Shown: positions 50,282-62,700 of the stretch, in pieces
How the letters are laid out: every line of letters starts with the position of its first letter
Numbering within the stretch: the first letter of the stretch is position 1
NCBI RefSeq assembly: GCF_025370935.1
Contig: NC_133481.1
Span: 15,903,033-15,967,032, forward strand
Reading direction: 5' to 3'
DNA length: 64,000 nt
Source of the DNA: Choristoneura fumiferana
Taxonomy: Eukaryota > Arthropoda > Insecta > Lepidoptera > Tortricidae
The notes under the pieces: generated by a model
Database searches by the model: none
What the model was told of the DNA's origin: nothing
The model's input: only the letters and a program-made list of their open reading frames with translations
Translations under genes and position numbers: made by a program

Positions 50282-50500
50282 TTCATCATCAGCTGGAAAA
50301 CGTCCACTGTTGCTCAAATACCTCCCCCCTTAGAACGCCATATTGCATAGTTAATCTGGTGGGAGGCATGCCAACGCGTCATCTTCCCATTCGTGATCGC
50401 CACTCAAGAGCTTTTCTTCCCCAGTTAGTTCTTTGAGCGTTGTGGCCTGCTTATTGCCACTTCAACTTGCATATTCTCCGCGCTTTGTCAGTTTATAGCT
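50282..50500 (-). mobile_element. RTE-like LINE 3' fragment
   Basis: Reverse of the RTE end: TCATCATCAGCTGGAAAACG, then GTTGTGGCCTGCTTATTGCC. Frames broken. Confidence 0.6.
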
Positions 50501-50559
50501 CCAAATGCGAGTACACTTAAACTAGTTTGCTAATGTCTTTTGGAACTAGAAACAAAATA

Positions 50560-51280
50560 TCAAATAAATATATAAATATTATAAATGAAACAGATACAAA
50601 ATTCAGATCTATTGTCAAGAAGACATTTATTATCTAAGTATGTATGTAAGTATGTAAAATCTTTATTGTACAAAAGAAAATTAACAAAATACAACTGACA
50701 AAGTTTAAGATACTTGTACAAAGGCGGACTTATCCCTTTAAGGATCTCTACCAGTCAACCTTTGAGTGGATGAGAGGAGAGGAGCAATACGTTAGGGTCC
50801 GACAAAGGGTGAGTTTAAGAGTTAAAATAATGGAAGCTACTATACAGTGCTTTAAACAATATAATACATAAACTACAATATAAATAAATAAACTACTATA
50901 TATATGACCGTAATACATATAATATGTAAGCAAATTAAACAAAGGAATGTTCTCAAATATTTAAGTGGCTAAGTTATATTATAAAGTTAATGATTATTAT
51001 CATGGACAGGGATATTTGTAAATAATTCCGATCCGCATTAGCGATCCCTTCAAATAGCGAACCTACTGTGTTAAAAATAAAGTTGTGTTAAATACTTGTG
51101 ACGTATAGATATCATTTAATAATATTGTAAATCTGTTTAAAAGATATACCTCGTTAAGTTTCTTGCCGGATTCTTCTCAACAGAGGTTTTTCCGCACCGG
51201 TGGTAGTTTTTTTTTGACATTTTTAAGTGCTTGTTTTAGCCTAAATTGAATAAAGATACTTTGACTTTGACTTTATCGGT
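50560..51280 (+). mobile_element. LINE 3' end interrupted by an insertion
   Basis: 50560-50640 and 50970-51280 together match 35870-36275 (KTLISKAYYKVNDYI region and the 3' UTR ending AATAAAGATACTTTGACTTT). About 335 bp inserted between them at a CTAAGT that occurs on both sides, presumably the target duplication. The insert itself has no ORF of note. Confidence 0.65.
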
Positions 51281-51514
51281 TTTCTTTTTCTTTCTCATTT
51301 GAATCTTCAGGAAAACGAAGAAAACGGACGAGTCCTGAGTGACATTAACGTTCTAGTTGTACTGTACCTAGGTACCTATTTTCATATAATTGATTTGAAT
51401 TAGGCACCTGTTTGCATAGAAAAAACAGGTATTATGAATAATAACTGATCTCGTAGGGTTTTTTCTACGTTGAGGTAGGTTCGGAACCCTAAGAAAGAAA
51501 AAAACTTCTATGAG

Positions 51515-51775
51515 TGATCTTCTTCTTCTCAGCCTTCTACCAAATTCTTGGTGTAGGCCTCCTTCAACCTCTTCCACTCCGATCTATTCTGGGCAGTTAG
51601 AGTCCAGTTGTTGTTGCTGCCCGCCACCTTTTTTATATCGTCTTCATCTCATTTGCGGTCTGCCCACTGATCTTTTCTGTTGTCATGGTCTCCAATTCAG
51701 AACAACTCTACACCACGAATGGGTTTTTCGGGCAATATCTCCCGCCCACTGCCATTTGAGCTTCGCTGAGTGAGC
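51515..51775 (-). mobile_element. RTE-like LINE 3' fragment, second subfamily
   Basis: Reverse-strand polymerase end, with plus-strand landmarks CTCAGCCTTCTACCAAATTC and CCGCCCACTGCCATTTGAGC. More diverged than the 52 kb copy. Confidence 0.55.
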
Positions 51776-52051
51776 ATGTAAGACTCAATAATTATTCTAA
51801 AAACATTTGTCGGCAATTGTGATAGCTTGTATTTGGCCAAGATTATTTAAATGGCGATAGCGTGTCGGAATGTGTGCCCGTGGGCCGGAAGAAAGGACCG
51901 AATTAAATGGGAGCTGCATGCAAAACGCGTAATGGCGGGGGCCACTCACGCGCACGCAGTGCTTTATAGGAGAGCTTTGGAGCGATAAGCAGAAAAAAAA
52001 ACTGTAAAGGTAGTGCCACCACAGTTGAAGTCACGTACACAAGAACATAGC

Positions 52052-52322
52052 TCAGAGAATTAGCAAGTTGAAGTGGCAGTGGGCTGGTCATATCTGTCGC
52101 AGAACCGACAACCACTGGAGTAAACGAGTTCTTGAGTGGAGACCGCATCTTGGCAAACGTAGTGTAGGACGCTCTCAGGCCCGGTGGAGTGACGATCAGC
52201 GAAAGGCTGCTGGTAGAAGCTGGATGCGTCTAGCCGAGGACAGGGCGCAGTGGCGCTCTTTGGGGGAGGCCTGTGTCCAGCAGTGGACTGCTATAGGCTG
52301 ATGATGATGATGATGATGTTGA
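52052..52322 (+). mobile_element. RTE-like LINE, intact polymerase C-terminus and tail
   Basis: An uninterrupted frame from 52068 reads WQWAGHICRRTDNHWSKRVL, then RSVGRSQARWSDDQRKAAGR and SLGEACVQQWTAIG to the stop, followed by (GATGAT)n. This is the best-preserved RTE end in the window; the rest of the element is missing. Confidence 0.8.
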
Positions 52323-52541
52323 TGACGACACAAGAACATTTCATGTTATGACAGCGGAATTTTGACATTAACTCATTCATTTAATTCATTCTCCTTTTAT
52401 TCAGTCATTTCTTTATGTACCTATGCCTAAAGTTCTGTTTGTTTTCCTTTTTAGGTGCCTACATAGTTGTTTGATTTTGAATTTGAAATTATCATTCAGT
52501 TATTATTTATTTATAGAAAGTTTTTTTTTTGTAAAAAAAAA

Positions 52542-52871
52542 CCTTTTGAGCATTTCTAAAAAAAGTTTCTACATATGATTTGCGACTCCGATTTGGATAA
52601 AAATTTGCAGGTATGTAGAGTGAACGATACTGAGTCGTAATAACATAGTCTCTCAAATGTCCCAATTGGTTCGTATGGAAATTCCTTTTTTGTTACCAAA
52701 ACTCTATGGATTTGCGGTAACAAAAAAGGAACTTTCCATACAAATGAATTGGGGCATTTCGGGAGACTATGTTATTTAAATTCAGTATCGTTCACTCTAT
52801 CTAGCTGCAAATTTTTACCCAAATCGGAGTCGCAAATCAAATGTACAAACTTTTTTTGGAAAGGCTCTTTT
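52542..52871. mobile_element. long foldback MITE
   Basis: About 330 bp with arms of roughly 150 bp. Paired blocks include TGATTTGCGACTCCGATTTG with CAAATCGGAGTCGCAAATCA and GTAACAAAAAAGGAA with TTCCTTTTTTGTTAC. The arms differ at scattered positions, so it is not brand new. Confidence 0.75.
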
Positions 52872-52984
52872 ATGCACACTTTACGACCTTGCAGCATGCA
52901 CGCTTACAAGATTTGACTTTGATAAAAAAGCATTTGAAGTCAATTAGGAATGGTCTACATTATCAGGTCTTTTTTTTAACAAAC

Positions 52985-53045
52985 AGCTGGAAAACGAGCA
53001 AACGGGTCACCTGATGGTGAGTGATCACCGCCCATGGACACCGTT
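52985..53045 (-). mobile_element. LINE 3' tip
   Basis: GGAAAACGAGCAAACGGGTC, then ACCTGATGGTGAGTGATC: reverse of the usual Jockey/CR1-like 3' end. Confidence 0.5.
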
Positions 53046-54177
53046 TATTAATGTCATTCATTCCAAGTCGGCAAATACAGGCGGACTTTAACTTTTGTTT
53101 GTGTTTTTTTGTATGATTCTCGAATGGCATTTTCGAAAACATATGTACATAATTAATAGTAGGTACATAATTTCGAAAATTGGTAAATTAGGTATACGAA
53201 GTTTGATCTCAAAAAAAAATCTGTGTATGTTCTAGAATAATCACATTTACGAAGTAACATGCCGATCACATTATTAAAACGAAGGCACAAACACTCATTC
53301 ATTTAAAACGTCAAACGCGGCCACATGTCATCTGCCCAATGAATACGTCACAAAATATAGATTTATCTCGATTAAAAAAAATATGTCGGCATGTTCCATC
53401 TTTTTTTTAAGATTAGACGGCTTGAAGTCGGTGAAGCTTTAAGGGATTTTGTTGATAACATTATTACTATAGATATAATAGTATACGACAGGCTTAAAGC
53501 TCATTTAGATGGCGCGAGAAATATCGTTCGAGATGTATGCAGTCGAGTTCGAGTGCCGACGACAATCTATATTTATCCACTAACTTTAAATCAACATTGC
53601 CCGGCGTTAAAAATAATTTCACGAGAAATATTCTGTTTTTCTATCAGAATTACAGAAGCTCAAAAGTCGACAAAAAAAAAGATGTCAACTTTGCACGAGA
53701 ATTACAGACTAATGAAGCCTTTTTACAAAAATCGAAAAAACCACAGGCATAGAAAATATAATGAATATCTTGATTGTAAAATATCATTGATTTCTGTGCT
53801 ATACTTTTTTATTTTACTTTTACATCACGTTTACCCGTCATAAAGTTAATCAATGGGAGGTGGAATAGCTTCTAAATCATTCAAACATCTATTTGTAGAC
53901 TACGCAAACTTCCTACCTATTTTTTGGTGTAAACCGCGTTAGTTGTAGTTTTACCTAATGTAATTAAAATCGCACGATTCTCGCATCGTCTAAATGAGGT
54001 TTTATTGAGTGCGTAAGTACCGAACGAGTTTATCAAGGGTGCGTGATGACGGATACAACAATATTTAATAGAACTGCAGGTAATATAAAATGTCATAGTG
54101 TAAAATTAATGCGATTTAATAAAGAACTAAGATTTACAGGATTGTTGTATAAAATAACTATCTAATGCCCGCGACTT

Positions 54178-54256
54178 TTTTCTAAACAAACTCTTCTCCT
54201 TCTCTTCTTCTTTTCTTTTTCTTCTTCTTTTTTTTCTTTCTGTCTTTTCTTCTTTG
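54178..54256. repeat. CTT-rich pyrimidine tract
   Basis: Nearly 80 bases of CT-only low-complexity sequence. Confidence 0.8.
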
Positions 54257-54386
54257 TAAATTATAATGTAATGATGGATTGAATGAATAAATAAACTAAA
54301 CTAAACTTCGACTGCGAAGAATTTGGTTAAAACTATCGTATATCGTACTTAGGGGCTGTTTCACCATCCATTGATTAGTGTTAACG

Positions 54387-54458
54387 GACGGTTAAATGTG
54401 ATGCCGTCTCTATTTGTTTTGTTCGAAAAGACGGAGACGGCATCACATTTAACCGTCA
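54387..54458. mobile_element. short hairpin MITE
   Basis: The arms GACGGTTAAATGTGATGCCG and its complement are perfect over about 23 bases with a 24-base loop. Flanking TTTCACCATCCATTGATTAG is a common end of this MITE type. Confidence 0.65.
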
Positions 54459-54971
54459 GTGACCAAAACATAATTATAAGAAAAAACCTGCTATAGAGCT
54501 GAGACCGTATTATCTAACGCGCTGACATTCGCGATCGCATTGACCGTCTCTTTCTACCCCCGTTTTATGCCGGCTAACAGAAAGTAATGGAGAAAACAAT
54601 TGTGAAATTGGTCTCCAGCAGTCATATGACTCACAAACTCAAACTCAAACTCACAACATTTATTGACAAGAAAATCTATGACCATTAAATAACCATTGAA
54701 ATATATGACCATTGTGAGCTTTAAGAAATAATTGTAAGCCGTTACAGTCATGAAATGCGGTCAAATAAATTATAAAGCGAAATAACAAATTATTAATTAT
54801 TACAATTATTATGATTGGTTATTTGGAGTCTTTTTGTATTTTTTATTTCAACTCCAAATTTGTTACTTACAAATCGAGCGAAACATAGATGTCGCTAGTG
54901 CTGCTGCATAAGTAGCGTAGTAGAAATAAGCAACCTGAGATATGTATGCATAGGAAAAATTCGTGTCTAAA

Positions 54972-55110
54972 TTCCTGTCCAGCGGTGGTGTAGGGGTTAT
55001 AGCACGCAGCACGGATTGCTGAGGACCTGGGTTCGATTCCCAGCGCTGGTCTCTTTTTCTGGTTTTTCTGTGCATCCATGTCTCAGTTTGTATTTTCGAT
55101 ATTACAATTA
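54972..55110 (+). mobile_element. tRNA-like SINE (family B)
   Basis: tRNA-like head GGTGGTGTAGGGGTTATAGC with B box GGTTCGATTCC, then a body ending TCAGTTTGTATTTTCGAT. It has a single body with no inverted arm. A headless piece of the same body is at about 20735-20815. Confidence 0.75.
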
Positions 55111-55584
55111 TTTGTAAATTAATAAAATATTTGAAAAATATGAAAGTGAAATCTAACTTGCAAGATTTTACCCAAAAAACGAAACCTTAAATAATTTTTC
55201 GTTTTTGGAACGGTGCGTGAATTTCATGTGCGTTTCCGACTCGCACTTGGCCATTCCAAAATAAAACCGCCTTCCAAGTCGGCAAAGCTTAAAAATAAAA
55301 CAGTCGTACAATATTGACGTGTTATACCGTCAAACCAAATTAAGTAGAAATTAATGACAATTAATCCGTGATCGAAGGGATCGTGCATGACGGGATCGGC
55401 TCACGTCCGTCCCGTGGGGGATAAAGCGAGATAGAATGACACCGGGACCGGTGATGTTGTTTTGTTTTTAATCTGATTAAATGTGTTCTTGTCGGGCATT
55501 TAATGTTGGGTAGGTAAAGCTGCAAAGGTGATCTTCAGTCAAATTAAATTGTATTACTAGAACCTTTGAGACGAATCAATCATC

Positions 55585-55775
55585 TAAGCTTTACGTCCCA
55601 CAGCTGGGCACAGGCCTCCTCTGAGAATGAAAGGGATCGGGCCCTAGTTCCCATGCGGACCCAGTGCGAATTGGGAATTTCACATACACCATTGAAATGC
55701 TTCGCAGGTTTTCGCAAGTTTCTTCATAATGTTTTCCTGCACCGTAAAGCTAGGTAAAAAAACGTAATTTGGCTA
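55585..55775 (-). mobile_element. SINE (family A) fragment at edge of duplicated unit
   Basis: Body without head (CACAGCTGGGCACAGGCCTC, then CCCAGTGCGAATTGGGAATT). Copy B of the duplicated unit starts inside this SINE at 59795. Confidence 0.65.
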
Positions 55776-56870
55776 ATTAATTTCGAAAAAATCAGCTTAT
55801 TTATTTTATTCTGTTTTTTTTTAGTATTTTTTGTTATAGCGGCCACAGAAATACATCAGCTGTGAAAATTTCAACTGTCTATCACGTTTCATGAGATACA
55901 GCCTGGTGACAGACGAACAGACAGACGGCGGATTCTTAGTAATAGGGTCGCGTTTTAACCCTTAGTGTACGGAACCCTAAAAATGATGAAGATATAGCCT
56001 GTTCCGCGTGACCTCACCCCGTGTGGCACTTTTTAGCACGCTGTGACGTCACGTCTTCCACTCTCGAACTTTGTAGCGCTTCATCTTCTGTACCTGGGCG
56101 ATCGAGCTTTGCTCGGGCTAAAACTCGATAACAAGCGATTTCCCAGAGATAAGACCAAGCTTGATCGATTTTTCATCCCTAAAAATCCCTACATACCAAA
56201 TTTCATTGAAATAGTTGGAGCCGTTTCTGAGATCCCCGAAATATATATATTTATATACAAGAATTGCTCGGTTAAAGGTATTAGATTAATTTATGTTCGA
56301 TTAACAAAATAAGAAAAACATAACGTGTCGAATATTTTCTGTCCAATTAACAAGAAAGTAGTAATAATATTATAATTTTTTTGTTCTGTTACCTATATTT
56401 TATTTCACGCCAAAAAAACACCTGCTTTTTACGCACTTTATTGCCACCATACATTCACTTGTTCCAGTAAGCAAAAATAATCGCAATAACAAAAGACGAC
56501 GTTTACGAAATATGACAGAATCTGTTGACCAATGGCAGAGAGGTCGCGAACAATACTTAGTGCGTGCCGGTAAGGCACGGGGGCCGGCCGTGAGAGGCCA
56601 CGCCCACGCCGAAACCACGCCCCGTGTACGTATTCTGTATTTAAGAAAATCGGATTCGAATTCTGACTTATTTGGATATTTGTTAGTTTTATGGTGCTCT
56701 TACAGATATAAATAATTGCTTACATACTTTTAGAGTACCTTGAGTTTTTAGCACCTACTTCTTTTGAATTTTAAGTAAGACAATAACTTAGGAAAACTTC
56801 GAGAAAACTGTTCATATTTTACTGTTTGCGAAACAACAGAAACTGATTATGTGAAAAGTGAATTTAATAT

Positions 56871-57093
56871 GGAAATAAAAAATGTGGTCTGATAGAACTA
56901 TTTTCAATATACTTATAAGTTAATGTGTCCACTCCAATATATATTCGTGATAGACTTTTGTATTCTTTAAAAACCGTTAGTAAATATTGATTCGTTTATA
57001 AAGAATATAAAAGTCTATCACGAATAATTATTGTAGTAGACACATCAACTTATATATTAAGAAGAGTTCTATCAGACCACATTTTTAATTTCC
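56871..57093. mobile_element. foldback MITE (copy A)
   Basis: The arms AATGTGGTCTGATAGAACT and ATTCGTGATAGACTTTTGTA pair with their complements at 57063-57082 and 57004-57026, around a short centre. The same element is at 60998-61217 in copy B. Confidence 0.75.
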
Positions 57094-57391
57094 CTTCAAT
57101 TTTTATGGAATTATCGAGAAATGCTAACAAAAATGCGACGTTGCCAGCTCAGCAGGTATAAACGCTCTTAATACACGGAAAATTTTAGTCAGTCGGAAGT
57201 AATATCAATAAGGACAGAACATTTCTGTGTTTGGGTTTGGTTTATTATATAACTAAGTCAGAAAATAGCAAGCTGTAACGCTCAATCAAATGAACCTCAT
57301 GATACTAACACCTCCTAGCAACCATTTCATCTGTCAGAATTATATTAATTAGATTCGTGTGCCACAAAAGTCAAAAAAAGGTAAACTAGAT

Positions 57392-57617
57392 ATATTGTAA
57401 CGGATAACTCACGACTGAAACCGAGTTTAGCTCAAAATGCGGGTAGTTGTGCGCCGGTGTTAGTTTCGTCGGGCAGTCGCGCGAGCAGAGCGGTGGCGCG
57501 TAGTGTGCGTGTTGCGGCAGCCGCCGAGTCGCGTGCTCCTGAGAAGAAGGGCTACGAAATAACCCGAAACATGTCGAGCTAAACTCGGTTTAAGACGTGA
57601 GTTATCCGTTACAATAT
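57392..57617. mobile_element. MITE with CpG-rich core (copy A)
   Basis: Arms ATATTGTAACGGATAACTCA and complement, followed inward by ACCGAGTTTAGCTC and its complement. The core (57465-57550) is CpG-rich (GCGCGAGCAGAGCGGTGGCG). Repeated at 61515-61740 and as a half copy at 24446-24593. Confidence 0.8.
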
Positions 57618-57715
57618 CATTTAATATGAGTGAGTCTCACGGTAGTTTCATGTTCAAAATTAGATTTATTTTCCAAGTTTTTTTATGCTTGCGTTTGTCT
57701 ACACACCTGGCCCTT

Positions 57716-57835
57716 TACTACGAATTGCAAAATTCGAACTTCGTGTCTTGCCGTCCCACTGACGCTTTTATTATTTAAAACGAGAGTGAGAGGGACGGTA
57801 CGATACGAACTTCTATTTCGAATTTTGTAGTAGCC
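57716..57835. mobile_element. foldback MITE, CTACTACGAA type
   Basis: The ends TACTACGAATTGCAAAATTC and AATTTTGTAGTAG pair, with an inner block of GAGAGGGACGGTACGATACG. It is related to the neighbour at 58017-58137. Confidence 0.65.
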
Positions 57836-58016
57836 CCTCTGTCGGGAAGCGAAGATGTGTCTAAGATGCGGCACGCTTGCCTAATAAATGCCCAATAAAA
57901 ACTTTTCTTTCAAGTGGCGTTAAAAAAGTCATTTTGAAATAAAAAATACCTAGTAAGCGCGATAAACTGTTTGTACATATGAGTAGGTATCGAGCATGCG
58001 TGGTGCGGAACTGCAG

Positions 58017-58137
58017 GGCTACTACGAAACTCGAAACACGAAGTTCGTTTCGTGCGGTCCTCTGACACCTACTATTTTAATACGAGAGCGAGAGGGACGG
58101 TATGATATGAACTTCGAGTGCGAGTTTCGTAGTAGCC
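58017..58137. mobile_element. foldback MITE, CTACTACGAA type, second copy
   Basis: The ends GGCTACTACGAAACTCG and CGAGTTTCGTAGTAGCC pair. It shares the inner GAGAGGGACGGTA block with 57716-57835, so it is the same family. Confidence 0.65.
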
Positions 58138-59694
58138 TTGCTGATTCAGTGGCACGAAACCCCTTAAAACCACCAGCAGGGATAGAATGTCTACACCCGT
58201 ACCAGTATCACATGCGTAGAACGGAAAATTTACGGTTACTAAGCGTAAACATTTTACGACAGTGTAAGCATTTCACACACTACGCAGATGCGATAATATT
58301 TTATCCACGTATAAAAACGTAATTATCTGAAACTATCACACACTATGCAGATAATATATAGATCGCTTATTTCTCAACCACGTTTCTACGCGAATTGCAT
58401 GAAAATTAACGCTCTATCGTACTTTACTTAACATAAGATAATTCTAAAGCGGTTAGAATATGAGATGACAGAGACACTTCATCCTAACTAATTTGTTTAT
58501 GCAGATAATATCGCACCATCTGTCGATATTATGTCAGTCTCCGCAGATACTTTACGATAAATAGGTATAGGTAAATTATCTGCACTTTTTGTACCTAGTC
58601 CATTGATTATATATGAAGCGATATTTAAAGATACACTGTACACTGTTCCGTTAAGCAAGTAGTTCAATCTTAGTGTTGACACTGAATTTTTTTTAACTAG
58701 CCCAGTATAGTGTCCTGTTGCTGGGCAAAGTCTCTTCTGTTGGCCTCCACACCTCCCGGTCTGGCGCGATTGTCAGGTCATTAAATAAAAACAAACAAAC
58801 AATAAAATAAATGTGTTTTATAATTGATTTAGGTATTCATATAATAATTCAAGTTGAATGTCTTACTTCTGTCTGGTCAATGGTCAATTATTAAAAAATA
58901 AAAAATAACATAACAGGCAAATATTTTTACTTACTGAAAAAAATATTATTTTTTGAAATATGACATAATAAAGACCGTTAAATAAGACCTTACACTAAAA
59001 AGTAATAGAGCAATTAAGTGAAAACTAGAATAAAAATAATCAGTGACAAGTAGGTACATTAATTACATAACTACGTCATAAAGTGAGCATTGCCATGACT
59101 TATTACAATTATTATTGTCGTTATGCCTATTAATTGTCGCTAGTAATTGTAAAAATTTACTCTACCTTAACGATTACAAGATAGAAGATTTGATAGAATA
59201 AGGCTGGGACATGGCACACTATTTCACATTGAAGTATCGTAATAATAATTAAAGAGGTGTCAATTTATTTTCAAATTAAAAAATGATTTATAAAATAACT
59301 AGTAAATATAAAAATGTAAAAAAATAGTTAAATTAATAGTAGATTTTCTCGTGTCGCGTTTAAAATCCTAATAAAAGAAGAATATTAAAAAAAAAATCAG
59401 CCAAGTGCGAGGAGTTATTTTAGATAGGGTAATTCTATCCACTAGTGGACAGGGGATCAGGGAGAAGTGCCCAGCTCAAGATGGTTGGTCAGATTCTTGC
59501 GGTACGTATTTTTCTTCGTATTTCTAAAACAAATATTATTCTTTAAATGTTGGTGTGTACGGTCAGCATCAAAAGTAACTACTTACAGACTTTTGTACTT
59601 TGTTCGTTTGACGCAGCACGACTAAAACCATACGCAAAGACAAATGTGTTAAAACGACAAAATAAAAAAGTGTCCGCTACTTGATGCTGATTGT

Positions 59695-59794
59695 NNNNNN
59701 NNNNNNNNNNNNNNNNNNNNNNNNNNNNNNNNNNNNNNNNNNNNNNNNNNNNNNNNNNNNNNNNNNNNNNNNNNNNNNNNNNNNNNNNNNNNNN
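59695..59794. other. assembly gap (100 N)
   Basis: Exactly 100 unknown bases, a usual placeholder for a gap of unknown size, at the junction of the two copies of the 4.1-kb unit. Confidence 0.98.
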
Positions 59795-62700
59795 TGCGAA
59801 TTGGGAATTTCACATACACCATTGAAATGCTTCGCAAGTTTGTGCAAGTTTCTTCATAATGTTTTCCTGCACCGTAAAGCTAGGTAAAAAAACGTAATTT
59901 GGCTAATTAATTTCGAAAAAATCAGCTTATTTATTTTATTCTGTTTTTTTAGTATTTTTTGTTATAGCGGCAACAGAAATACATCATCTGTGAAAATTTC
60001 AACTGTCTATCACGTTTCATGAGATACAGCCTGGTGACAGACGAACAGACAGACGGCGGATTCTTAGTAATAGGGTCGCGTTTTAACCCTTAGTGTACGG
60101 AACCCTAAAAATGATGAAGATATAGCCTGTTCCGCGTGACCTCACCGCGTGTGGCACTTTTTAGCACGGTGTGACGTCACGTCTCCCACTCTCGAACTTT
60201 GTAGCGCTTCATCTTCTGTACCTGGGCGATCGAGCTTTGCTCGGGCTAAAACTCGATAACAAGCGATTTCCCAGAGATAAGACCAAGTTTGATCGATTTT
60301 TCATCCCTAAAAATCCCCATTGAAATCGTTGGAGCCGTTTCTGAGACCCCCGAAATATATATATTTATATACAAGAATTGCTCGGTTAAAGGTATTAGAT
60401 TAATTTATGTTCGATTAACAAAATAAGAAATACATAACGTGTCGAATATTTTCTGTCCAATTAACAAGAAAGTAGTAATAATAATAATATTTTTTTTTGT
60501 TCTGTTACCTATATTTTATTTCACGCCAAAAAAACACCTGCTTTTTTACGCACTTTATTGTCACCATACATTCACTTGTTCCAGTAAACAAAAATAATCG
60601 CAATAACAAAAGACGACGTTTACGAATATGACAGAATCTGTTGACCAATGGCAGAGAGGTCGCGAACAATACTTAGTGCGTGCCGGTAAGGCACGGGGGC
60701 CGGCCGTGAGAGGCCACGCCCACGCCGAAACCACGCCCCGTGTACGTATTCTGTATTTAAGAAAATCGGATTCGAATTCTGACTTATTTGGATATTTGTT
60801 AGTTTTATGGCGCTCTTACAGATATAAATAATTGCTTACATACTTTTAAGAGTACCTTGAGTTTTATACACCTACTTCTTTTGAATTTTAAGTAAGACAA
60901 TAACTTAGGAAAACTTCGAGAAAACTGTTCATATCGGTTCCTATTTTACTGTTTGCGAAACAACAGAAACTGATTATGTGAAAAGTGATTTTATTATGGA
61001 AATTAAAAAATGTGGTCTGATAGAACTACTCTCAATATATAAGTTAATGTGTCCACTCCAATATATATTCGTGATAGACTTTTGTATTCTTTAAAAACCG
61101 TTAGTAAATATTAATTCGTTTTTAAAGAATATAAAAGTCTATCACGAATAATTATTGTAGTAGACACATCAACTTATATATTAAGAAGAGTTCTATCAGA
61201 CCACATTTTTAATTTCCTTTCAATTTTTATGGAATTATCGAGAAATGCTAACAAAAATGCGACGTTGCCAGCTCAGCAGGTATAAACGCGCTTAATACAC
61301 GGAAAATTTTAGTCAGTCGGAAGTAATCAATAAGGGACAGAACATTTTCTGTGTTTGGGTTTGGTTTATTGTATAACTAAGTCAGAAAATAGCAAGCTGT
61401 AACGCTCAATCAAATGAACTTCATGATACTAACACCTCCTAGCAACCATTTCATCTGTCAGAATTATATTAATTAGATCGTGTGCCACAAAAGTCAAAAA
61501 AAGGTAAACTAGATATATTGTAATGGATAACTCACGACTGAAACCGAGTTTAGCTCAAAATGCGGGTAGTTGTGCGCCGGTGTTAGTTTCGTCGGGCAGT
61601 CGCGCGAGCAGAGCGGTGGCGCGTAGTGTGCGTGTTGCGGCAGCCGCCGAGTCGCGTGCTCCTGAGAAGAAGGGCTACGAAATAACCCGAAACATGTCCA
61701 GCTAAACTCGGTTTAAGACGTGAGTTATCCGTTACAATATCATTTAATATGAGTGAGTCTCACGGTAGTTTCATGTTCAAAATTAGATTTATTTTCCAAG
61801 TTTTTTTATGCTTGCGTTTGTCTACACACCTGGCCCTTTACTACGAATTGCAAAATTCGAACTTCGTGTCTTGCCGTCCCACTGACGCTTTTATTATTTA
61901 AAACGAGAGTGAGAGGGACGGACGATACGAACTTCGATTTTCGAATTTTGTAGTAGCCCCTCTGTCGGGAAGCGAAGATGTGTCTAAGATGCGGCACGCT
62001 TGCCTAATAAATGCCCAATAAAAACTTTTCTTTCAAGTGGCGTTAAAAAAAGTCATTTTGAAATAAAATACCTAGTAAGCGCGATAAACTGTTTGTACAT
62101 ATGAGTAGGTATCGAGCATGCGTGGTGCGGAACTGCAGGGCTACTACGAAACTCGAAACTCGAAGTTCGTGTCGTGCGGTCCCTCTGACACCTATACTAT
62201 TTAATACGAGAGCGAGAGGGACGGTATGATATGAACTTCGAGTTGCGAGTTTCGTAGTAGCCTTGCTGATTCAGTGGCACGAAACCCCTTTAAAAACCCA
62301 CCAGCAGGGATAGAATATCTACACCTGTACCAGTATCACATGCGTAGAACGGAAAATTTGCGGTTACTAAGCGTAAACATGTTACGACAGTGTGAGCGTT
62401 TCACACACTACGCAGATGCGATAATATTTTATCTACGTATAAAAACGTAATTATCTGAAACTATCACACACTATGCAGATAATATATAGATCGCTTATTT
62501 TCTCAACCACGTTTCTACGCGAATTGCATGCAAATTAACGCTCTATCGTACTTTACTTCACATAAAGATAATTCTAAAGCGGTAGAATATGAGATGACAG
62601 ATGACACTTCATCCTAACTAATTTGTTTATGCAGGTAATATCCGCACCATCTTTCCATATAATGTCAGTCTCCACAGATACTTTACGATAAAATATAGGT

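Larger units (their letters stand above)
55664..59694. repeat. duplicated 4.1-kb unit, copy A
   Basis: Near-identical, with scattered substitutions and short indels, to 59795-63781 in the same orientation. It contains in order: SINE end, a CCTGGGCG repeat, foldbacks at 56871-57093, 57392-57617, 57716-57835 and 58017-58137, and a terminal MITE cut by the assembly gap. The largest difference is about 54 bp present here (58714-58768) and absent in copy B. No supported gene. Confidence 0.9.

Noticed and set aside
53391..53843. 150-codon open frame on the plus strand
   Set aside because: No recognisable domain, low-complexity hydrophobic ends, a competing frame inside it, and no splice or repeat context; likely chance in AT-rich DNA.
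56512..56715. 67-codon frame (MTESVDQWQRGREQYLVRAG...) conserved at 60628-60831
   Set aside because: Both copies lie in the near-identical duplicated unit, so sequence agreement is not evidence of coding. No homology recognised.
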